The notes under the pieces are model-generated. The model saw only the letters and a program-made list of their open reading frames with translations. It did no database searches and was not told the DNA's origin. 64,000 bases of DNA, from the NCBI RefSeq assembly GCF_013294025.1, contig NZ_JABSNL010000010.1:124001-188000 (forward strand), written 5' to 3'. The DNA is from Flavobacterium aeripolare. Its GTDB lineage: Bacteria > Bacteroidota > Bacteroidia > Flavobacteriales > Flavobacteriaceae. The position numbers were made by a program, and so were the translations under genes. Numbering within the stretch: position 1 is the stretch's first letter; the number at the start of each line of letters is the position of its first letter. This document shows, in pieces, positions 17,745 through 25,025 of the stretch.

Positions 17745-18638
17745 TTATTTTAGATCGGTAGGCTTGAATATTTTAACGTCTCTGTGTTTTGCGTCGTAGC
17801 GCCAAGAGAAACCAATACCTCCATATAGAATTGACGGAGTATCTTTTAAACTAGAGCTTATTGAAGCATCTATTTGCATGTCGTCATTCAATAAATAGGC
17901 AGCTCCTCCTCTTATAATGGCATCGCTATAAAAGTCGCTTTTATATCCTTGATTTTCAACAAAACCAGACCATTCACGATTGAAAGCTTTAGTTAGTGTA
18001 ATTATGTAGCTGTAACTAGGATCGTCAGTTGCGATATAATCTGCAATGATGTTTGTTACAAATACCCAGCTGCCATCTCCAAAATGATTTTGAGTGATTA
18101 ACATGAATTTGGGCGAAATTTCAGCGTTAGGAGTATAATAGTAAGGATTGTTTTTACCTACAATATTTGCCCCAGCAAAAATACTTACTGCGGGTATAAA
18201 TTGCTCCCAATTAAAACTATGATTTGCTTTCCAGCTGTATAAGTTGATTCTGTCGGCACTGTTTTTATAAGGGTCGAAAACTAAGTATTTAGCGCCAAGA
18301 ACCGTTTGTCTTAAAGCTGAATTTGTTTTTTCAGTGAATCTAGCAGTATATTTTTCATACTGATATTGAAGATCTGCAATGACTTCTAATCGCTCTTTGA
18401 GTACTCCCCAACGTATGCTTGCGTCTAAACCAACACCTGTTTTATCATAATCTAGTAAGGCGTGATGCTGTTTTATGGCATAAGTCCCCACTTCACCCTG
18501 AATCACTTTTTTTCCTACCGCATAAGCAGACATGCTTTCACCTGGTCTATTAGAATTAATGATATCAGTATGTTGAGCAAAAAATAGAGTGGGTACCATT
18601 AAAAATGCAGAATACAGTGCTGATTTGATTTTTGACAT
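17745..18638 (-). CDS. Outer-membrane beta-barrel protein, transporter-like (phenol MetA-type)
   Basis: About 297 residues from the ATG at 18638 (M-S-K-I-K-S-A-L-Y-S), which is directly followed by a signal peptide ending F-F-A-Q. The frame extends 12 codons further to a TTG at 18674, but that adds a polar leader before the signal peptide and is rejected. The mature part is a series of alternating hydrophobic strands ending in a C-terminal aromatic/basic strand, as expected of an outer-membrane barrel. It resembles the 'phenol degradation protein meta' transporter family. Substrate unknown. It lies about 65 bp upstream of the GNAT gene on the same strand, so the two could share a transcript. 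Confidence 0.72.
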   Translation of the reverse strand: MSKIKSALYSAFLMVPTLFFAQHTDIINSNRPGESMSAYAVGKKVIQGEVGTYAIKQHHALLDYDKTGVGLDASIRWGVLKERLEVIADLQYQYEKYTARFTEKTNSALRQTVLGAKYLVFDPYKNSADRINLYSWKANHSFNWEQFIPAVSIFAGANIVGKNNPYYYTPNAEISPKFMLITQNHFGDGSWVFVTNIIADYIATDDPSYSYIITLTKAFNREWSGFVENQGYKSDFYSDAIIRGGAAYLLNDDMQIDASISSSLKDTPSILYGGIGFSWRYDAKHRDVKIFKPTDLK

Positions 18639-18745
18639 AGCTATTTTGGTGTTAAAAGTAATATTGCATTTCAAATGTACTATAATTTATTATTAATTTA
18701 AGAAGGATAGTTCACATTTGTCCTTAAGTTTCGAGTTGGTTTTAT

Positions 18746-18753
18746 TATTTTTG
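18746..18753 (+). promoter_or_regulatory. Candidate -7 element for the DUF4834 gene
   Basis: TATTTTTG matches TAnnTTTG 16 bp before the ATG at 18769, so the leader would be only about 9 nt. Confidence 0.45.
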
Positions 18754-18768
18754 TAAAAAAAAATAATT

Positions 18769-19050
18769 ATGCAAACTGCTTCTTTTGTAAGTTTTATACG
18801 AACACTATTTTTTATAATAGCTTTCTATTACGTCTTTAAGTTTTTGGCTAAATTATTCCTTCCACTTTTATTGAAAAAAGTAGTGCAAAAAGCAGAGAAT
18901 AATTTCAAGCAACAACACCAGCAAGGGCGTGATCAGTCTTGGAATAACGCACAATCTGATCAAGAAGTATTCTACAAACCACCAGTTTCAAAACAATTTC
19001 ATGAAACCAAAAAAGTAGGTGATTATGTGGATTACGAAGAAATAGATTAA
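18769..19050 (+). CDS. DUF4834 family small membrane protein
   Basis: 93 residues: one long hydrophobic segment (about 8-37, F-I-R-T-L-F-F-I-I-A-F-Y-Y) followed by a polar, Gln-rich tail ending V-D-Y-E-E-I-D. DUF4834 proteins are short Bacteroidota membrane proteins of unknown role, usually found just upstream of YfhO-like genes, exactly as here (44 bp gap). Confidence 0.85.
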   Translation: MQTASFVSFIRTLFFIIAFYYVFKFLAKLFLPLLLKKVVQKAENNFKQQHQQGRDQSWNNAQSDQEVFYKPPVSKQFHETKKVGDYVDYEEID

Positions 19051-19094
19051 GTTTGCCGAAGTTATCAAATATATACTCTTAAATAAGCGCTACA

Positions 19095-21515
19095 TTGAAA
19101 GTTATTACTAAATTATATCCTCACGCCATTGCCATTTTAGGCTTTGTAATTGTTTCCCTTTTTTACTTCTATCCTGTATTACAAGGAAAACAAATTTTTC
19201 AATCAGATATTGTACAATATACTGGAATGGCAAAGGAGCAAAATGATTTTAGAGCTTCAGATCACGTAGAGCCTTACTGGACTAATAGCTCTTTTGGAGG
19301 GATGCCTACGTATCAATTAGGAGCAAAATATCCTCATGATTATATAGGTGCGATTGACGATGCTTTACGATTTTTACCGCGTCCTGCTGATTATTTATTT
19401 TTATACTTTTTAGGTTTTTATGGTTTATTGCTAGTGTTAAAAGTAGACCCGTTAAAGGCCTTTTTTGGTGCCATAGCTTTTGGTTTCTCGACCTATTTGA
19501 TTATTATTTTGGGAGTGGGGCATAATGCAAAAGCACACGCAATTGCTTACATGCCTTTAGTTATTGCTGGAGTAATCTTAGTGTTCCAGCGTCGCTATGT
19601 GATTGGTGGACTACTAACGATGTTTGCCGCTGCCTTAGAAATTAATGCGAATCACTTTCAGATGACGTATTATTTACTATTATTTTTATTAATATTAGGA
19701 GGGTATTTTACATACCAATTCTTAAAAAATAAAGAATATAAGCCACTTTTAAAAGCGTTTGGGTTTCTTGCCATTGCAGGGATTCTAGCGATAGGGGCAA
19801 ACGCTACTAATTTAATGGCTACTGCAGAATATGCAAGCTTTAGTATTCGATCAAAAAGCGAACTAACATATAATCCTGATGGAACTCCAAACACTACGAG
19901 TAGTGCAATGACTAAGGATTACATAACAGAATATAGTTATGGAGTAATGGAAAGTTTTAATTTGATTGCACCTAGAATTTTTGGTGGGTCAAATAGTGAA
20001 AACGTAGGTAAGGATAGTGAAATGTATGAGATGATGATTGGGAACGGCGTTCCTGATGCTCAAGCTGCTGATTTTGTTTCAGGTATGCCTACTTATTGGG
20101 GTGACCAACCTATTGTTGCCGCTCCTGCTTACATAGGAGTTATTGTTTTCTTTCTAGGAATTTTAGCTTTATTCGTTGATAATCGAAAAATTAAATACGT
20201 CTTCCTATCGGGAGCGGTTGCCTCATTACTACTTTCTTGGGGTAAAAACTTCCCTATTTTAACTGATTTCTTCATCGACTTTATCCCTATGTATGATAAG
20301 TTTAGAGCGGTTTCTTCAATACAAGTAATTCTTGAATTGTGTTTTCCGGTACTTGCTATTATGGGACTTCAATCATTTTTTAAATTAGATAGAGAACAAC
20401 AGTTTAAACCATTGTGGCAGGCTGCTGCTATAAGTTTTGGTACTATTGCTATTTTGTTTTTAAGTAAAGGAATGTTCAGCTTTGCAGGAGCAAATGATGG
20501 GTATTACTTAGAAAGCTATGGTCCGCAATTTGTAGATGCGTTAAAAAGTGACCGTAAAAGCTTGTTCAATGCTGATTTATTGCGTTCTGCATTTTTAATT
20601 GTTCTGGCTGCTGGAGTTTTATGGTTGTATGTAAAAAATAAATTGGCACACACGACTGCTATAGTCTTAGTGGGATTATTTATGGTCTCTGATTTGTTCT
20701 TTGTAGACAAGAAATATGTATCTACAAAAGATTTTGTTTCTAGCCGTCAAGTAGAGGTTCCTTTTCAAGAAACGCCTGCTGATATAGAAATTGCAAAAGA
20801 TCCTGGAATTTTCAGGGTATTTGAAGTGCAAAATTTAATGGGAGCTCGTACTTCTTATTTTCATAAATCAATAGGTGGTTACAGTGCAGTTAGACCGCGT
20901 AGAGTACAACAGTTATTTGACTACCAATTAGCCAAAAATAATTTAGAGGTACTTAATATGTTGAATGTTAAATATGTAATTCAACAAGATAAAGAAGGTA
21001 AGGACTTTCCAGCCATAAACCCTGATGCTAATGGAAATGCTTGGTTTGTAAGAGATGTGAAATTGGTTAATAAAGCCAATAACGAAATGAAATTGTTAGA
21101 TAGATTCGATACAAAGCACGCAGCTATTTTTAATATTCATTTATACGGTGACAAGTTTAAAAATGCCCGCTTAAAACGCAATCTTGATGATAGCGGAACT
21201 ATTAAATTAGAGGTGTACAAACCCAATTATCTAAAATATACGTCTAAAACAAAAAAAGAAGGACTGGCTGTTTTTTCTGAAATTTACTATGAAAAAGGGT
21301 GGAATGCCTATGTAGACGGAGTTAAAACAGATCATTTCCCTGTAGATTATGTTCTTAGAGCAATGATGGTACCTGCTGGTGATCACACGATCGAATTTAA
21401 ATTTGAACCACAGGTCGTGAAAACAGGGAGCACAATTACATTGATTAGTACTGCTTTAATGTTACTACTTTTAATAGGAGGTATCTACTTTGAAAGAAAA
21501 GGTAAAGAAATTTAA
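19095..21515 (+). CDS. YfhO-like large polytopic membrane protein (glycosyltransferase-C-like)
   Basis: 806 residues, about 12 transmembrane helices up to residue 545, then a periplasmic beta-rich domain (about 550-780) and a final helix before R-K-G-K-E-I. The family (YfhO) resembles GT-C glycosyltransferases that use lipid-linked sugars and is implicated in lipoteichoic acid glycosylation in Firmicutes; its role in Bacteroidota is not established. The start is a TTG at 19095: no ATG or GTG is available in frame upstream, and the first in-frame ATG downstream would remove the first helix. It lies between DUF4834 and a cytosolic glycosyltransferase gene, so a surface glycan role is likely. 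Confidence 0.85.
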   Translation: MKVITKLYPHAIAILGFVIVSLFYFYPVLQGKQIFQSDIVQYTGMAKEQNDFRASDHVEPYWTNSSFGGMPTYQLGAKYPHDYIGAIDDALRFLPRPADYLFLYFLGFYGLLLVLKVDPLKAFFGAIAFGFSTYLIIILGVGHNAKAHAIAYMPLVIAGVILVFQRRYVIGGLLTMFAAALEINANHFQMTYYLLLFLLILGGYFTYQFLKNKEYKPLLKAFGFLAIAGILAIGANATNLMATAEYASFSIRSKSELTYNPDGTPNTTSSAMTKDYITEYSYGVMESFNLIAPRIFGGSNSENVGKDSEMYEMMIGNGVPDAQAADFVSGMPTYWGDQPIVAAPAYIGVIVFFLGILALFVDNRKIKYVFLSGAVASLLLSWGKNFPILTDFFIDFIPMYDKFRAVSSIQVILELCFPVLAIMGLQSFFKLDREQQFKPLWQAAAISFGTIAILFLSKGMFSFAGANDGYYLESYGPQFVDALKSDRKSLFNADLLRSAFLIVLAAGVLWLYVKNKLAHTTAIVLVGLFMVSDLFFVDKKYVSTKDFVSSRQVEVPFQETPADIEIAKDPGIFRVFEVQNLMGARTSYFHKSIGGYSAVRPRRVQQLFDYQLAKNNLEVLNMLNVKYVIQQDKEGKDFPAINPDANGNAWFVRDVKLVNKANNEMKLLDRFDTKHAAIFNIHLYGDKFKNARLKRNLDDSGTIKLEVYKPNYLKYTSKTKKEGLAVFSEIYYEKGWNAYVDGVKTDHFPVDYVLRAMMVPAGDHTIEFKFEPQVVKTGSTITLISTALMLLLLIGGIYFERKGKEI

Positions 21516-21586
21516 TCAGACAACAATTATCTAAAATTGCTGTTTGATATAGTAACTTTTACGATACAAATTTAATCAGTCTCTCA

Positions 21587-22879
21587 GTGGAACCCGAAAA
21601 GAAGAAAATTTTAATTATTACCTATTATTGGCCGCCTGCAGGAGGACCTGGAGTACAACGCTGGTTAAAATTTGTAAAATATTTACCAGAATTTGGCGTT
21701 CAGCCCATTATTTATGTACCAGAAAATCCTACCTATCCTATAGTTGATCATGACTTAGAAAAAGAGGTTTCTGATAGTGCTATAATTTTAAGAAACAAAA
21801 TTTTTGAGCCGTACCAACTGGCTTCATTCTTTTCGAAAAATAAAACAAAAAAAATAAGCTCAGGAATTATTCCCAACTCTAAGAAGCAGTCCTTGTTAGA
21901 CAAAGTATTTCTATGGATCAGAGGAAATTTGTTTATTCCTGATGCCCGCGTATTCTGGGTGAAGCCTTCAGTGCTTTATTTAGAGAAGTATATCAAAGAG
22001 CATAATATTGATACGATTATTACTTCGGGACCACCGCATAGTTTACACTTAATAGGTCTAGATTTAAAAAAACGTTTAGATGTTAAATGGTTTGCAGATT
22101 TTAGAGATCCCTGGACTACTATAGGCTATCATAAATCACTGCGTTTGTCTAGTTATGCTGCTGCAAAGCACAAGCGCTTAGAGAAAGAGGTCATGCAAAC
22201 TGCAGATGAGATTATTGTGACTAGTAAAACTACTAAGAGTGAATTTCAAGCGATCAGCGTTAAGCCTATTACTGTAATTACAAATGGTTATGATGTGGTT
22301 TCAATTCCTGCTCAGGAGTTAGATTCTAAATTTAGCTTAGCACATATAGGTTCTTTCTTGTCTGAGAGAAATCCGCAAGTTTTGTGGACTGCTATTCAAG
22401 AATTATTAGTTGAAATCCCTTCTTTTAAAAGTGATTTAGAGATTAAATTAATAGGAGCGATAAGCCAAGAAGTACTAACATCATTATCTGAAAATAAATT
22501 AGATACGTACTTAAATAATTTGGGATACGTTTCTCATTTAGAGGCGATAGCACATCAAAAAAAGTCTCAGGTTTTACTCTTGATCGAAATAGATTCAGAA
22601 GATACTAAGAGCATTATTCCCGGTAAATTGTTTGAATATATGGTTTCAAATAGGCCTATAATAGCCATAGGGCCTAAAGGCTCTGATTTTGCGGATATTA
22701 TCACCCAAACTAATACGGGTTTGTTTTTTGAATACACCGAAAAAGAGCGACTTAAAAAAGTGATCTTTGACTATTACAAGTTGTACCTAGAGGGTCAACT
22801 TAACGCAAATGGAGTTGGTTTAGCACAATATTCTAGAAAAAATCTAACAAAGCAATTAGTGCAACTGCTTAATAAATAA
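21587..22879 (+). CDS. Glycosyltransferase, GT4-like (GT-B fold)
   Basis: 430 residues, starting at GTG 21587 because no ATG fits; the first strand I-L-I-I-T-Y-Y-W-P-P-A-G-G-P-G-V follows at once, a glycine-rich acceptor-side loop typical of GT4 enzymes. The C-terminal half has donor-side features (E-Y-M-V-S-N-R-P-I-I-A-I near 350), with an Ile-Pro-Gly-Lys-Leu-Phe-Glu motif that places the nucleotide-sugar-contacting glutamate. It would add a sugar to a lipid-linked or nucleotide acceptor on the cytoplasmic face. The gene lies 71 bp after yfhO and 35 bp before a flippase gene, so the three probably form one operon. Donor and acceptor are unknown. Confidence 0.88.
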   Translation: MEPEKKKILIITYYWPPAGGPGVQRWLKFVKYLPEFGVQPIIYVPENPTYPIVDHDLEKEVSDSAIILRNKIFEPYQLASFFSKNKTKKISSGIIPNSKKQSLLDKVFLWIRGNLFIPDARVFWVKPSVLYLEKYIKEHNIDTIITSGPPHSLHLIGLDLKKRLDVKWFADFRDPWTTIGYHKSLRLSSYAAAKHKRLEKEVMQTADEIIVTSKTTKSEFQAISVKPITVITNGYDVVSIPAQELDSKFSLAHIGSFLSERNPQVLWTAIQELLVEIPSFKSDLEIKLIGAISQEVLTSLSENKLDTYLNNLGYVSHLEAIAHQKKSQVLLLIEIDSEDTKSIIPGKLFEYMVSNRPIIAIGPKGSDFADIITQTNTGLFFEYTEKERLKKVIFDYYKLYLEGQLNANGVGLAQYSRKNLTKQLVQLLNK

Positions 22880-22914
22880 TTTACGGGCACCGCCTTACTT
22901 GATAACCTCCACTT

Positions 22915-24384
22915 ATGGGAATAGTTTTAAATCAATCTTTAAAGAATACTGTAATTACCTATCTTGGTTTTGGCATAGGTGCTATAAACACGCTTTATTT
23001 ATACCCTGTATTTCTAGGTGCTACTTATTATGCGGTGACAAATTACATTTTATCGGCAGCAAATGTGATCATGCCGCTTTTTGCGATTGGAATGCAAAAT
23101 ACCTTAGTAAAATTTTACAGTCAGTATAAAACAGAGGAAGAACGCGAACGCTTTTTATCGTTTACCGTTTTGTTTCCCGTTTTACTGTGTATTCCTCTCG
23201 CGGTTATAGGACTGTTTTTCTTTGATGATTTGGTATATTTTGTATCAAAGAAGAATCCTATCGTTAAAACATTTATTTGGTTGATTCCATTCACTGGTTT
23301 GTGTATGGCTTATTTCGAAATATTCTATGCGTGGGCAAGAGTGCATATGCATTCAGTATTTGGGAATTTTGTTAAAGAAGTTGGATTAAGACTCTTTTCT
23401 CTTTTCGCTATTGTTGCTGTCTATTTTAACTGGATTTCGATTATTGATTTCGTTTACGTTACTTCTGGTATATACTTTTTAGCACTGATTATTACAATGT
23501 TATATGCCTTTAAAATCAAGAAGCCTAATTTTCAGTTTTATATTCCGACCAATGTTAAAGATATTCTAGAGTATACTTTCTACATTATTCTATCCGGTAG
23601 TGTAGCTAATTTATTGCTAGATGGAGACAAGTTAATGTTGAATCAATACATGGTAATCGAGAATATTGCTTATTACTCTGTAGCGACTTACATTGCTTTA
23701 GTGATATCTGTCCCTAGTCGCGCGATGCATCAAATTGTTTATCCCATTACGGCCAAATTAATGCATGAAGACAAATATGAAGAATTAAATGGATTGTATA
23801 AAAAGACGTCTATAAACTTGCAAGTAGTAGGTGGTTTTGTAATGCTTTGCATCTTTGTAAATATTAGCCAACTGTATGAGATTGTTCCCAAGGAGTATAG
23901 TGGCGGAATCGCAGTAGTTTTTATGATAGGACTGTCAAAATATTTTGATCTTATTTTAGGGAATAACAATGCTATTATCTTTAATTCTAAATATTATCGA
24001 ATGGTATTATTTCTAGGATTGTTTCTGGTTGTAGTGACTATTTTATTAAATATGATTTTTATACCGCTTTATGGTATCATGGGGTCTGCTTTTGCAACAC
24101 TTCTATCGATAACATTATACAGTTTAGCTAAACTATTATTTGTAGTAAAGCGCATGCATTTGTATCCCTTTACTAAGGAAACAGTTACTTCCCTAATTGT
24201 GACTGCGGTGCTGTTTTTAGCATTTTACTTTTGGGAATTTCCATTGTACCCTTTAATTGGAATCGCCTTAAAATCGATAATATTAACAGTGGTTTATTTG
24301 TATGTTAATTATAAATTAGTGGTGTCTAAAGAAATAAATGACATCATAAACAAGATGCTTTTTAAATTTCGATTAAAATCTTAG
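22915..24384 (+). CDS. Polysaccharide/oligosaccharide flippase (Wzx/MVF-like)
   Basis: 489 residues with about 14 hydrophobic helices and short charged loops, typical of the polysaccharide biosynthesis (Wzx/MATE-MVF) superfamily. It would turn a lipid-linked glycan across the inner membrane. The lack of other O-antigen genes nearby and the adjoining GT-C-like and GT4-like proteins suggest a small dedicated surface-glycan or lipoprotein-glycan pathway. Family is clear from the topology and from the sequence pattern of the first helices (I-T-Y-L-G-F-G-I-G-A-I-N-T-L-Y-L-Y-P). Confidence 0.87.
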   Translation: MGIVLNQSLKNTVITYLGFGIGAINTLYLYPVFLGATYYAVTNYILSAANVIMPLFAIGMQNTLVKFYSQYKTEEERERFLSFTVLFPVLLCIPLAVIGLFFFDDLVYFVSKKNPIVKTFIWLIPFTGLCMAYFEIFYAWARVHMHSVFGNFVKEVGLRLFSLFAIVAVYFNWISIIDFVYVTSGIYFLALIITMLYAFKIKKPNFQFYIPTNVKDILEYTFYIILSGSVANLLLDGDKLMLNQYMVIENIAYYSVATYIALVISVPSRAMHQIVYPITAKLMHEDKYEELNGLYKKTSINLQVVGGFVMLCIFVNISQLYEIVPKEYSGGIAVVFMIGLSKYFDLILGNNNAIIFNSKYYRMVLFLGLFLVVVTILLNMIFIPLYGIMGSAFATLLSITLYSLAKLLFVVKRMHLYPFTKETVTSLIVTAVLFLAFYFWEFPLYPLIGIALKSIILTVVYLYVNYKLVVSKEINDIINKMLFKFRLKS

Positions 24385-24475
24385 TGAAGGATTAAAATAG
24401 TGACTAGTTGGGTTTCAGATTTTACTTCGAAAATTATATAGATGATAATTTTATAACACAACTTAATTTAACCGT

Positions 24476-24536
24476 AACATTTGCGGGGGTAAATAGTAGT
24501 ATTTTTGGCGCAAATGTTCAAAAGGGTCCAAAAATA
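24476..24536. repeat. Two interleaved perfect inverted repeats (H-type pseudoknot topology)
   Basis: Arm A AACATTTGCG (24476-24485) pairs with A' CGCAAATGTT (24509-24518). Arm B TATTTTTGG (24500-24508) pairs with B' CCAAAAATA (24528-24536). The order is A-B-A'-B', with B directly abutting A'. If transcribed on the plus strand it could form an H-type pseudoknot or two mutually exclusive hairpins. B also contains a TATTTTTG promoter-like element, with a TTTG 16 bp upstream. It lies between the flippase and the next small gene. Confidence 0.55.
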
Positions 24537-24572
24537 ATTGTTAATTAAGTGAAATATCACTAAAAGTGGGTA

Positions 24573-24603
24573 TTGCAAGTGATTGATTAAGGACTTAATT
24601 TTG
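24573..24603 (+). promoter_or_regulatory. Candidate promoter of the 106-aa membrane protein gene
   Basis: TTG at 24573-24575 and TAATTTTG at 24596-24603 are separated by 20 bp, fitting both parts of the Bacteroidota promoter consensus. It predicts a leader of about 24 nt before the ATG at 24634. Confidence 0.6.
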
Positions 24604-24633
24604 TGCTTCACTGTTGTCTAGATTTATAGTTCG

Positions 24634-24954
24634 ATGTTGAAATTAAACCCTACCATTATTATGAATAGTCAATTGATTACTAATGATGAGAATTCTAAGA
24701 AGTTCTCTCAAATCCTTAAGGATAAACTGAGTAAAGGTTTTGTAATTGAAGAGAGGAATGATAAGTTGCCTTTCGCTGTATTGTCTAAGAAGAGGAAGAT
24801 CAATCACAATATTTATTTTGTGATATCATGTGTAACACTAGGATTAGGATCTATTCCTTGGATTTACAAAAGCTTTCTTTCATCTAAAGAAAAACGCATT
24901 TTAGTTGCTCTTGATGAAGATGGTAACGCATTTGAAGACAAATGTTATAGCTAA
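24634..24954 (+). CDS. Small hypothetical membrane protein
   Basis: 106 residues. A charged N-terminal half (K-K-F-S-Q-I-L-K-D-K-L-S-K-G-F) is followed by one or two closely spaced hydrophobic segments (about residues 63-85, I-Y-F-V-I-S-C-V-T-L-G-L-G-S-I-P-W-I) and a short polar tail with S-S-K-E-K-R. The ATG at 24634 is favoured over one at 24661 because of the promoter spacing. I do not recognise the family. It stands alone between the flippase and uvrA. Confidence 0.65.
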   Translation: MLKLNPTIIMNSQLITNDENSKKFSQILKDKLSKGFVIEERNDKLPFAVLSKKRKINHNIYFVISCVTLGLGSIPWIYKSFLSSKEKRILVALDEDGNAFEDKCYS

Positions 24955-24978
24955 TTGCAAATGGCTTTTAGTTGAAAG

Positions 24979-25020
24979 AAAATAGCCTACTACATTCTAT
25001 ATGTACTAGGCTATTTTTTT
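24979..25020. terminator. Bidirectional terminator between the small membrane protein gene and uvrA
   Basis: An 11-bp perfect stem AAAATAGCCTA / TAGGCTATTTT is extended inward by a second paired stretch and followed by a T-run, with an A-run on the other side. Confidence 0.85.
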
Positions 25021-25025
25021 TATTA

